Source: a virus
Virus record (IMG/VR): IMGVR_UViG_3300047300_000226
Coordinates: 1 to 38,431 of that record
DNA length: 38,431 nt
Direction: 5' to 3' (one strand)
The notes under the pieces are model-generated. The model was not told the origin of the DNA. It made no database searches and saw only the letters and a list, made by a program, of their open reading frames with translations. The translations under genes were made by a program, and so were the position numbers. Shown piece after piece: positions 15,064 through 22,961 of this stretch (position 1 is its first letter; each line of letters opens with the position of its first letter).

Positions 15064-16325
15064 TATTTCTGTCCTTTAGCAATTTTCAACAATTCTTCTG
15101 TGCTCATTGAAGATACATTAGGTGTTTGTCCTACAAGAGGAACTTCAGGAACAAAACCTTTCAATCCTTTATTCTCTCTAGCATATGTATCTAAACGGGT
15201 TGTCTCAGATACAACTTTATTAGCTTTCTTTACAAGGTAGTTAATAAGTTCTTGACGGGCTGCGGGACTATTCTCAAGCTGAGGAACAATCTTAGCAATA
15301 AACTCTCGATCTGTGTTTGAAGGATTAGTACCAAGTTTCTTAATCTTATCCAACAACAAGTCGCCAGTAACTTTAGTATATTGCTCTGAATTAGCAAGCT
15401 TAGTTGCATCCTGACCACTTGTCATTCCCAATGTGTTCAATAGATTCAAAGCACCTACACGACCTGTAGCAAAAGAACCTGACATGAGTTGTTGTTGATT
15501 AAGTTCTTGCATCTTCTGCAAAGAACCAAGTTCTCCAATAGCTGCTTCACGCAAATTACGTGCATTTGAAACTTCTTTAGCATCCAACTTACCAAGTTCA
15601 ACTGAGAAACTTTCTTCACCTTTAGCACTAGCTGTCGCAGTTACTTTAGCAGTTGTACGATCCACACCGCCTGTGTATGGTACCATTTTCTGCTCACCAT
15701 TAACATTCTTAAATATTACTTGACGAACAGTGTTACCTTCTTGATATGTATAAACAGGTTCACGAGTTCCGTCAGCTACACCCACTTCTTTGATAATAGG
15801 TTTAGAACCTTCTTTAGCAGTCAAACGATTAAGTTCACGCTTATAAGCTGATTGCCACTCAGGTGTTCCACGATCAGCTTCTTGATCTGCAATACCTGCA
15901 GCATTCTTTTGCTCAGGTGTAAGCTTCTCAGCTAACTTAGAAGCTGTTGTAGCTTGTTCTGTTACAAGTTTCTGTCGTGACAATTCCAAAGCATCTGCAC
16001 GCTGCATCACTTGAAAGCCTAACTCAGGGTCTGTAGCTTGTAAAGCCTGAGCCATTTGACGCAAGCCTTCAGGTGTATTGGTATCGTACTGAGAAGCCAT
16101 CTGACGAAGCATAGTAGCTCTCTTGATAGCTGGATCTTGTACATCCACACCAAAAGCACCAGCTAAGCCACGACCTAAGTTACCTGTATTCTTGTAGATG
16201 TTGTAGGACATCTGCTGCTGAGGTGACATGGTTGCAAACTGCAAAGCCTTCTGCTCAGTTAATTGTCTTTGCATTTCCTCAGGAGTACCCATGCCTCCAA
16301 ACAAACCTTGTGGTAGTGTTGCCAT
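15063..16325 (-). CDS. Internal virion protein, 420 aa (T7 gp15 position)
   Basis: Begins MATLPQGLFGGMGTPEEMQRQL, a start style typical of podovirus ejection proteins, and is helical throughout (MSPQQQMSYNIYKNTGNLGR, QMASQYDTNTPEGLRQMAQA). AAGGAA precedes the start; the stop overlaps the 703-aa gene by 1 nt. By position it is the second internal (core) protein, released into the cell envelope during DNA entry. Assignment is by order and composition. Confidence 0.75.
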   Translation of the reverse strand: MATLPQGLFGGMGTPEEMQRQLTEQKALQFATMSPQQQMSYNIYKNTGNLGRGLAGAFGVDVQDPAIKRATMLRQMASQYDTNTPEGLRQMAQALQATDPELGFQVMQRADALELSRQKLVTEQATTASKLAEKLTPEQKNAAGIADQEADRGTPEWQSAYKRELNRLTAKEGSKPIIKEVGVADGTREPVYTYQEGNTVRQVIFKNVNGEQKMVPYTGGVDRTTAKVTATASAKGEESFSVELGKLDAKEVSNARNLREAAIGELGSLQKMQELNQQQLMSGSFATGRVGALNLLNTLGMTSGQDATKLANSEQYTKVTGDLLLDKIKKLGTNPSNTDREFIAKIVPQLENSPAARQELINYLVKKANKVVSETTRLDTYARENKGLKGFVPEVPLVGQTPNVSSMSTEELLKIAKGQK

Positions 16326-16334
16326 TATTGTTCC

Positions 16335-17336
16335 TTAATAACCAATTGTCTGGAAGTATGGATTAACTACAGCGTTATAGTTAGCATTCTTAGCTGCTGT
16401 AGAGCCTGTAAGACCACCAATCAACTGACTGATAGGATCTGTTAGACCGCCCACTACAGCATTGTTACGTTGCATCTGCAAAGCTGCTGCCTGTTGTGCT
16501 GCAGCATTCTGAATGTTAGCAGCTGCTGTTGAACCTGCTGTAATAGATGAACCTAATCCCATACCTTGAGTTAGAGCATTCAAGCCTTGATTCTCCAAGT
16601 TAATAGCCTGTTGAGCATATTGACTGTAAGGAGCCAAAGCCTGTGTCTGCAATCCAAAGCCTTGACCTGACAAGTTCAGACCACCTGTCATCAAACCTTG
16701 ACCAAACTGCACTTGTTGCTGAGCAGCTTGTTGTGCCTGTGCAGCCAACTGAGCATCCTGCTGAGCACGAGCATTGTACAGAGCTGCCATTTGAGGATTA
16801 GTTGCTTGCAAGCCGGGGGCACCTGCTGTGTAACCCTGAGTAGTTGCACCTGTAGCTAGACCTAAACGACCTTGCTGTTGCTGTTGATTAGTCAACTGTG
16901 CAAGTTGCTGTTCACGACCGGGAGCTAACAGTTGTTGTTGCTGAGCCATGTACTGCTGAGCTTGTTCCTGAGGTGTCTTAGCAATGTAGCCTTGACCCAA
17001 GTTAAATAGACCTTGAGCTGCTTGATTAACTTGAGGCTGGAATGCTTGTACTTGTTGAGCTTGACCTAAGCCAGTACCAGCTAAGCCCATTAGACCTTCA
17101 CGAGCTGCTGCAACATCTGGAGCTACTTGGTAGCCAGCACCTGTTAGTTGTCCAGTTGTAGGATCATATTGAAAGCCTGACTTACCGAACCTTGTAGTGA
17201 TACCTACAGGACGGAACTGTGCAGCTCTAGCAGCTGCGTTAGCGGCATCGGTAGTGGTATTAGCAGCTGTGTTAGCTGAATAGATACTACCTGCAGTGCC
17301 CAACAAAGGGCCAATTAAGTCTGTCCAATCAGCCAT
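16335..17336 (-). CDS. Internal virion protein, glutamine/alanine-rich (T7 gp14 position)
   Basis: 333 residues, MADWTDLIGPLLGTAGSIYS, with an extremely Q- and A-rich middle (residues about 95-250; runs of QAQQAAQQQ type) and a glycine-rich hydrophobic C-terminus (VVGGLTDPISQLIGGLTG). Such proteins form part of the ejection apparatus of podoviruses. GGAGGAA is a strong ribosome-binding site; the start overlaps the upstream stop by 1 nt. Confidence 0.75.
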   Translation of the reverse strand: MADWTDLIGPLLGTAGSIYSANTAANTTTDAANAAARAAQFRPVGITTRFGKSGFQYDPTTGQLTGAGYQVAPDVAAAREGLMGLAGTGLGQAQQVQAFQPQVNQAAQGLFNLGQGYIAKTPQEQAQQYMAQQQQLLAPGREQQLAQLTNQQQQQGRLGLATGATTQGYTAGAPGLQATNPQMAALYNARAQQDAQLAAQAQQAAQQQVQFGQGLMTGGLNLSGQGFGLQTQALAPYSQYAQQAINLENQGLNALTQGMGLGSSITAGSTAAANIQNAAAQQAAALQMQRNNAVVGGLTDPISQLIGGLTGSTAAKNANYNAVVNPYFQTIGY

Positions 17337-17566
17337 CAGTAGGTTCCTCCATCCACGGTTGCTGTAAATGTTCCTGAAACTGTTAAGTTAGCAGCTGTTA
17401 GTGTCCCTGTAAATGTTGGGTTAGCTTTATCAGCTTTAGAGTTAACAGCTGAGGCAATAGCGTTAAACTCAGTGTCAATCTCAGTACCTTTCACTAACTT
17501 GCTGGGATTACCTGAAGCTAGTGAGTCCTTAATTGCAAAGTCTGTACTCTTAGTATACGAAGACAT
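17336..17566 (-). CDS. Small tail-associated protein, 76 aa
   Basis: MSSYTKSTDFAIKDSLASGN, then VKGTEIDTEFNAIASAVNSK and a short serine/threonine-rich strand repeat (FTGTLTAANLTVSGTFTATV). The FA.KD.L.SGN...KGTEIDTEFNAI pattern is seen at the N-termini of podovirus tail fibres and other tail appendage proteins, so this is probably an attachment or fibre-base piece on the nozzle. It is coupled by 1-nt overlaps to tail tubular B and the 333-aa gene. Confidence 0.75.
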   Translation of the reverse strand: MSSYTKSTDFAIKDSLASGNPSKLVKGTEIDTEFNAIASAVNSKADKANPTFTGTLTAANLTVSGTFTATVDGGTY

Positions 17567-19107
17567 TATCTAATCCTTCCTGCTTTGACATAACAGTCAA
17601 GCTTTTGTAGTGAAATCTCAAAACTATTAACATTCAGTTCCATGCCAATTTGTAAGACATTACCTGAACCACTTGCTTGAATCTTCTGATTATCAAACAC
17701 AATACCAGCTGTATATTCACCTATGTTATATTCAGCGATACCGTATTCAGCTACCGAAGTACTACCTAACTCAATTGTTCTAGATTGATATGCAGCACTG
17801 AAATCAAAACCATACTTAACAAACACTGTAGCTGTATTACCTCCAATGAATGTTAAGTTAATCTTCTTTAACATCTTCAGTGATGTTGGACTACCAAAGT
17901 CAAAATAGTTAGTGTAGTATTGTAACCTATAAGTTTCAGTATTATCAAGATTAGTGTTATATTTTCCAATATAACTTTCTTGTCCTAACAGCAAGTCTTT
18001 ATTACGAGTGTATAAGAAAGCTGTAGGTGTGATGTTATTCCATGTTGTAGTCTTAGCTGCACCATTCTGAAGTTGTCCTCGCATATCGAAGCAATAAACA
18101 GTATTTACAGTTGGTAAAGACAATAAGTAGAAAGCATCTTTATCTGAATACACAGCTTTGATATTAGATGCAGTTTCAGAACTTAAATCCTCAACCAAAG
18201 CATCCTTAACATTCAAGCTAAGCTCTCGCATTGGAGCTGACTTCTCTTGAATAGTACGCATTAAAGATCTAACACCCGTATCTGACAAGAAGACAATATC
18301 ACTACCTGTCTTAACTACGGAGTCCCTAGCAAAGCATCCAATACCTGTGATTGTATCAGATAGTGTAAGGTTATTAGGATCTGTAGCGTTAGAATAGATA
18401 AGAATCTGTCTACGTCCAAAGATAATCAAGAAACCATTATGAGAGGCTAAGGCTATGATCTCATCTGAACCTGCAGGCCATACCTGAGATACATCTAAAG
18501 TACCCGCTGTACCTGTGCTCAATACATGACCTGATAACAAGTCTGAAAACTGTACAGTACTCTTGTCTGTACTGTTATTAGCTGACCATGTACGACCATA
18601 TGCACTGATTACACAGCTATTGCTAGACACTGTAGCTACATACCCTGACTTCTCAGAGATACGTTTGTAAGTAGTTGAACTGGTCGCAGGATCGAACACT
18701 AGAGGATCATGTCCAGCCTGATACAGATACAAACATCCATTCAACGGAGCCATCTGCCAATGATCCGCTGTAATCGTAGGAGCTGTACCACCACCTCCGT
18801 AGGTCAACTCAGTCAGTGTTGAACCTGATAGCTTAAATAGCTTGTTGTTACCTGTAGCTACAATGTATGAGTTACCTGAGTTATCAATCAACTCACCAAT
18901 AGCCTTAACTTTGTAACCTGTTAAAGCAGCTAAGGAAGAGTGAGCTGCTGACCAACCCTTCCTAGCTCCAATACGTCCGAACCTGTCAATGACACAGTTC
19001 TGAGCTACAGTTGCAAAACCATTGTCTAGATTGACAGATGAGTCTTGCAAGTTCAAACCCATGAAGCCCGGAGCTTGTACAGTTGTAGTAAGTAGTTGTT
19101 CAGCCAT
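17566..19107 (-). CDS. Tail tubular protein B (nozzle, T7 gp12-like)
   Basis: 513 residues from the ATG at 19107, which overlaps the upstream stop by 1 nt (TAATG); the in-frame extension upstream lies in the neighbour gene. The N-terminus APGFMGLNLQDSSVNLDNGF then AQNCVIDRFGRIGARKGW is characteristic of podovirus nozzle proteins. Strand-rich throughout. It forms the tail tip through which DNA leaves, bound to tail tubular A. Confidence 0.88.
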   Translation of the reverse strand: MAEQLLTTTVQAPGFMGLNLQDSSVNLDNGFATVAQNCVIDRFGRIGARKGWSAAHSSLAALTGYKVKAIGELIDNSGNSYIVATGNNKLFKLSGSTLTELTYGGGGTAPTITADHWQMAPLNGCLYLYQAGHDPLVFDPATSSTTYKRISEKSGYVATVSSNSCVISAYGRTWSANNSTDKSTVQFSDLLSGHVLSTGTAGTLDVSQVWPAGSDEIIALASHNGFLIIFGRRQILIYSNATDPNNLTLSDTITGIGCFARDSVVKTGSDIVFLSDTGVRSLMRTIQEKSAPMRELSLNVKDALVEDLSSETASNIKAVYSDKDAFYLLSLPTVNTVYCFDMRGQLQNGAAKTTTWNNITPTAFLYTRNKDLLLGQESYIGKYNTNLDNTETYRLQYYTNYFDFGSPTSLKMLKKINLTFIGGNTATVFVKYGFDFSAAYQSRTIELGSTSVAEYGIAEYNIGEYTAGIVFDNQKIQASGSGNVLQIGMELNVNSFEISLQKLDCYVKAGRIR

Positions 19108-19757
19108 TATACAGCATTCCAAACTGTAGTATCTTCATAACGATTCTTCTCAAGAGCAATAGCATCTGCAAGAGCTAATCGGTACATCAGATAAGCCTCT
19201 GAAGATGTCACACCTGAATCTTCACCTCGCTCAGCAATGGCTTTAGAGTAAGCCAACAGTGAAGGTAAGTGTGAGGGGATCTTCAGAGTATCTGAATCAT
19301 TGGTCAAGTCAGTTGTAGGGATTGTTAACTCAAACCTTAGTGAATATACTCCATCAGGCTTAGGGTATAAATCTACCTTAGTATCACCATTTGAGTCAAC
19401 ACCGTTATAAGCATAATATGATGGAGAAGCTGATTGTACATTACCTAAGTAATACATACGGTTGATCCAGTCACGGTTAGCAGATTGCATAACAAAGTCA
19501 TCTGTATCATTCAATACATCACTTGTGGTGAACCTCTGACCTGAACCTGTAAGAGTATAGTTACGAGTACCAGCTACAGTTGTAACTACAATGGTATTGC
19601 TTAAAGCATTCCAATCGTGAGCATCCTCAATCTCTCGCTTAGCGTCATTAACCCATACACCTACAAGGTTAGAGTAATCAGTATCAGTTACAGATGTAAC
19701 AGTTGGCTCACGCAAGCGTCTGAGCACATTGTTCACAACGTCTAAATACGTAGCCAT
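19107..19757 (-). CDS. Tail tubular protein A (adaptor, T7 gp11-like)
   Basis: 216 residues, MATYLDVVNNVLRRLREPTV, then VNDAKREIEDAHDWNALSNT: the classic opening of gp11-type adaptor proteins, which join portal to nozzle and carry the fibres. The mid region with strands and DLYPKPDGVYSLRFEL fits the family. Immediately upstream of tail tubular B in the same operon. Confidence 0.9.
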   Translation of the reverse strand: MATYLDVVNNVLRRLREPTVTSVTDTDYSNLVGVWVNDAKREIEDAHDWNALSNTIVVTTVAGTRNYTLTGSGQRFTTSDVLNDTDDFVMQSANRDWINRMYYLGNVQSASPSYYAYNGVDSNGDTKVDLYPKPDGVYSLRFELTIPTTDLTNDSDTLKIPSHLPSLLAYSKAIAERGEDSGVTSSEAYLMYRLALADAIALEKNRYEDTTVWNAV

Positions 19758-19768
19758 TTATATATCCT

Positions 19769-19948
19769 TTACTTACGTGTTTTCTTCTTAGCTTTGTTAG
19801 CCTCGCTCAAAGCAATTGCAATGGCTTGCTTACGAGATTTCACCACAGGGCCACCCTTACCACTGTGGAGAGTACCTTCTTTGTACTCACCCATGACTTT
19901 CTTCATCTTATTCTTAGCTGTTCTCTGACCTCGTGTGGGCATATTCAT
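19769..19948 (-). CDS. Small basic protein, 59 aa
   Basis: ATG at 19948 is chosen over 19960 because GGAGG (complement of 19954-19958) sits 5 nt upstream. Lysine- and arginine-rich, with KSRKQAIAIALSEANKAKKK, a motif I recall from a family of small phage and bacterial proteins (DUF6496-like). It may bind nucleic acid; its role in the virion arm is unknown. Confidence 0.7.
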   Translation of the reverse strand: MNMPTRGQRTAKNKMKKVMGEYKEGTLHSGKGGPVVKSRKQAIAIALSEANKAKKKTRK

Positions 19949-19949
19949 A

Positions 19950-20183
19950 TTAGCCTCCATGTAGTTTATTGTCGATAGCTAACCAAATAGCTCCGAAGAA
20001 TGCACCTATAACAAGTATAGGTTTAACAGCTTTAGCAATCCACTCAAGTACTTGGAAGGCTCCAGATGCTGCATTGAAGGCTTTAACAACCTCTTGAGTA
20101 TTCTTGTCTAACTGATCTACCTTAGCTTCAACAGCACATAAGCGATCATATATCTGAGCATGGCTAATCTCTTCATTAGCCAT
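19950..20183 (-). CDS. Small membrane protein with coiled coil, 77 aa
   Basis: MANEEISHAQIYDRLCAVEA, a helix with a heptad pattern, followed by one membrane helix (KPILVIGAFFGAIWLAI, about 53-69). This coil-then-helix design occurs in some phage holin-like and hemolysin XhlA-like proteins; here it is far from the lysis genes and next to tail genes, so a structural role is also possible. Confidence 0.65.
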   Translation of the reverse strand: MANEEISHAQIYDRLCAVEAKVDQLDKNTQEVVKAFNAASGAFQVLEWIAKAVKPILVIGAFFGAIWLAIDNKLHGG

Positions 20184-20185
20184 TG

Positions 20186-20488
20186 TTATTCACTCCAAGG
20201 TGTACCAGAAGCCTGTGTAGGATTCTTCAGCGCATCAATCTTAGCCGCCAAAGCAGCCTCAGTAGCTGTCTTATCTACACCATTAGCCCAAATCCAATTA
20301 AGCACTTCAGCCTCTGTAACAGAAGCATAGGGGATTGTTGGTGTGCCTTCACCGAAACTGCAAGTTGAATAGATTGAGGCTGTATGTTCTCCATCAACTG
20401 CTGTGGCAGTCCAATGGGCTGTGGTGATATAGCCATCAGATGTGTTGCGGTCTAGGGTTGAGATTGTCCAAGTAATTTTGGTTGTCAT
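20186..20488 (-). CDS. Tail-fibre-linked small protein, 100 aa
   Basis: MTTKITWTISTLDRNTSDGY, then ITTAHWTATAVDGEHTASIY and EAEVLNWIWANGVDKTATEA. I recognise this as a small domain (DUF7936-like) commonly encoded next to phage tail fibres. Codon choice resembles the fibre tip rather than the rest of the arm. It could be a fibre assembly or tip protein. It starts 10 nt downstream of the fibre stop. Confidence 0.75.
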   Translation of the reverse strand: MTTKITWTISTLDRNTSDGYITTAHWTATAVDGEHTASIYSTCSFGEGTPTIPYASVTEAEVLNWIWANGVDKTATEAALAAKIDALKNPTQASGTPWSE

Positions 20489-20498
20489 AATTTACCTT

Positions 20499-22958
20499 TC
20501 AAAGATTAGCGGCATCAAGTCGTGCCTTGAGTGATTCAATGATTGCTTGTTGTTCTTGGATGGCCTTGATGAGCATTGGAACAAACACGCTGTATTTCAC
20601 AGACTTAGTTGTTGTACCAATATTATTGCCTTCTGCATCTTGGTCAGGTGTTTCATCAATCATTGCAGGGAAAACAGTTTCCAACTCTTGAGCAACAACA
20701 CCTAATTGTTTTGTTGTGTCGCCAATCAGGTTGTAGTTACGCACCTTTACTTGCATAAGGTCAGCAAGTTTTGGTGATGCGTCAACAATGTTTTCTTTTA
20801 GTTTTACATCAGAAATAGCACCATAACTGTTGTTGGTATTTGTAACATTTCCGTTATACAAAACATTAAAAGTAACTGTGCCACCGCTATCTAAAGCACG
20901 AATGTTGTAATTACTACTGCCACCATCTTGCAAGCATAAAGTATTGGTGCTTGTCGTTCCAAGAATAGAAACTTTTCCAGCACTAATTGCACTCGTAGTC
21001 CCCACCAGCAAATTGCCACTTGCATCTAATGTCATTGCTTGGCTGAAGGAGATGGCGTTTCCTGCTGTGCCTGATGCGGCTGTGTTCCAATTATGTGCGC
21101 CGTTTGCTTGGTTGTAAAACGTGGCGTAGCCGTTATTGATATATCGATATGTTCCAGCGCTATCTAAATAAGAGTTAGCTGTATAGCGAACATCAGAATT
21201 TGTCAGGCCAGCAAAAATACCAGCGTTTCCAATTTGCATCGCTCTCCAAGTGGAAGGGCTATACCACGCACTCGGAGTCACCCCGAGGCCGAGGTTGCCA
21301 GAGGAGTCGAGTTTTATCCTTTCTGCGCTGCCATCAACAATGACAAAGTTGTCTTCTCCGTATGTACCAACGCGCCAAGTTTTTGTTGAACTTTGGCTGT
21401 TGATGAAGTTCATGTAAGCGTACTTTGAAGACGTTGTTCCGTTGCCTGCGGTAAGGGTCAACGAAGCGCCAGAGCCAGTCGAAGTAGTGCCAACCGTCAA
21501 CTGGTCTTGAGTGTTCGAAAGAAAACGCCCTTGACCGCTTACATCCAACTTATAAGAAGGCGAACTCGTCCCAATGCCAAGACCTGTCGAGGTTAGGCGC
21601 ATTTGTTCGGAGGAGTTGACCCAGAAGCGCATGAAGTCACTAGCATGGCTATAAGAAATAGCCCCTGCATAAGTAGCAGAACCAGTAGTTGAATCGCCCC
21701 ATTGGATGTAATGCTCTTGTGCAGAACTTGCCCACAATTGCAGGCCACCCGCAGTTGTTCCCGCAACACCAATAGACGCTGTAATAGAACCTGCATCACC
21801 ATAAGACGATGAACCAATGCCAAGTGAAGTGCCGTTAAAAGTAAGCGCAGAGCCACTTGTCAGAACCTTAGAGCCGTTCAGGTAAGTAACTCCGTTGGCT
21901 GTGCCTCCAGAGAGGGTTACATCACTTGAAGCCGCTACAGTCGTAAAAGCACCTGTAGTAGGTGTTGTAGCACCCACAGTACCATTAATATTGATAGAGG
22001 CTGTACCTGTAAGATTAGTTACAGTACCGCTAGATGGTGTACCCAAAGCACCACCATTGATCACAGGCGCACCAGCAGAGCCTACATTGACCGCTAGAGC
22101 CGTTGCAACGCCAGTTCCTAGACCTGATACACCAGTAGAGATAGGAAGCCCTGTAGCGTTGGTGAGAGTACCACTAGAGGGAGTGCCAAGTACTCCACCG
22201 TTAACCACTGGAGCACCAGCTGAGCCAACATTAACAGCCAATGCTGTAGCCACTCCAGTGCCCAAACCTGAGACACCTGTGCTAATGGGAAGACCTGTAG
22301 CGTTAGTTAATGTTGCACTTGCTGGAGTACCCAAAGCTGGTGTTACCAGTGTTGGGCTGTTAGCGAATACCAGAGCACCTGTACCTGTCTCATCTGTGAC
22401 AGCTGCAAGCAAGTTAGCACTGGATGGAGTACCTAAGAAAGTAGCTACACCTGTGCCTAAACCTGAGATACCTGTAGACAAAGGTAAGCCTGTAGCATTT
22501 GTAAGTACAGCAGCTGATGGAGTTCCCAGTGCTGGAGTTACCAATGTAGGTGAATTTGACAAGACTACAGAGCCTGTACCTGTAGAGGTTGTTACACCTG
22601 TACCACCTTGCGCTACAGATAGAGCTGTTGTAAGACCTGACAGAGAGGTAATATCACTGTTAGCTCCACTGGCTGCAGCACCTAAGTTACTACGAGCACC
22701 TGCAGCTGTGGAGGAGCCTGTACCACCATCGGCAACTGCCAAGTCTGTGATACCAGCAATGGAGCCACCTGTGATAGCTACAGCTGAAGCTTCTTGATTA
22801 CCTAAGGAGCCTACCAACTTAACAATAGCTGCACTGCTATCTTTAGTGTAGACCTTCTTATCGGTAACGTTAACAGCTAACTCACCTTGTTGTAAGTCAC
22901 CTACAGCTGGAGTTGCTGAAGCTGTGCTGCTATTCTTGGTAATGATTGTGCTTGCCAT
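20499..22958 (-). CDS. Tail fibre with C-terminal S74 autoprocessing chaperone
   Basis: 819 residues. The N-terminal shaft (about 1-330) has repeats built on LTNATGLP(I/L)STGVSGLGTGVA and SPTLVTPALGTP, a trimeric fibre pattern. The middle contains LGIGTSSPSYKLDVSG- and SGNLGLGVTPS-type segments common in phage fibres. The C-terminus (SDVKLKENIVDASPKLADLM, then QLGVVAQELETVFP) is the peptidase S74 intramolecular chaperone, with the likely cleaving serine at S716; it folds the trimer and is then released. The host-binding protein of the virion; the tip codons differ from the shaft, suggesting exchange. Confidence 0.9.
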   Translation of the reverse strand: MASTIITKNSSTASATPAVGDLQQGELAVNVTDKKVYTKDSSAAIVKLVGSLGNQEASAVAITGGSIAGITDLAVADGGTGSSTAAGARSNLGAAASGANSDITSLSGLTTALSVAQGGTGVTTSTGTGSVVLSNSPTLVTPALGTPSAAVLTNATGLPLSTGISGLGTGVATFLGTPSSANLLAAVTDETGTGALVFANSPTLVTPALGTPASATLTNATGLPISTGVSGLGTGVATALAVNVGSAGAPVVNGGVLGTPSSGTLTNATGLPISTGVSGLGTGVATALAVNVGSAGAPVINGGALGTPSSGTVTNLTGTASININGTVGATTPTTGAFTTVAASSDVTLSGGTANGVTYLNGSKVLTSGSALTFNGTSLGIGSSSYGDAGSITASIGVAGTTAGGLQLWASSAQEHYIQWGDSTTGSATYAGAISYSHASDFMRFWVNSSEQMRLTSTGLGIGTSSPSYKLDVSGQGRFLSNTQDQLTVGTTSTGSGASLTLTAGNGTTSSKYAYMNFINSQSSTKTWRVGTYGEDNFVIVDGSAERIKLDSSGNLGLGVTPSAWYSPSTWRAMQIGNAGIFAGLTNSDVRYTANSYLDSAGTYRYINNGYATFYNQANGAHNWNTAASGTAGNAISFSQAMTLDASGNLLVGTTSAISAGKVSILGTTSTNTLCLQDGGSSNYNIRALDSGGTVTFNVLYNGNVTNTNNSYGAISDVKLKENIVDASPKLADLMQVKVRNYNLIGDTTKQLGVVAQELETVFPAMIDETPDQDAEGNNIGTTTKSVKYSVFVPMLIKAIQEQQAIIESLKARLDAANL
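22071..22259 (-). repeat. Tandem protein repeats in the tail-fibre shaft
   Basis: Two adjacent units of about 48 residues repeat the fibre shaft motif. The 15-residue block TGVATALAVNVGSAG is encoded at 22215-22259 and again at 22071-22115; 10 of the 15 codons differ, all synonymously. The units are thus old or have diverged at silent sites. Confidence 0.8.
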
Positions 22959-22961
22959 TAA

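Noticed and set aside
21895-22797. Long open frame on the plus strand (300 codons) opposite the tail fibre
   Set aside because: Proline- and valine-rich shadow of the repetitive fibre gene; no ribosome-binding site or neighbours on that strand.
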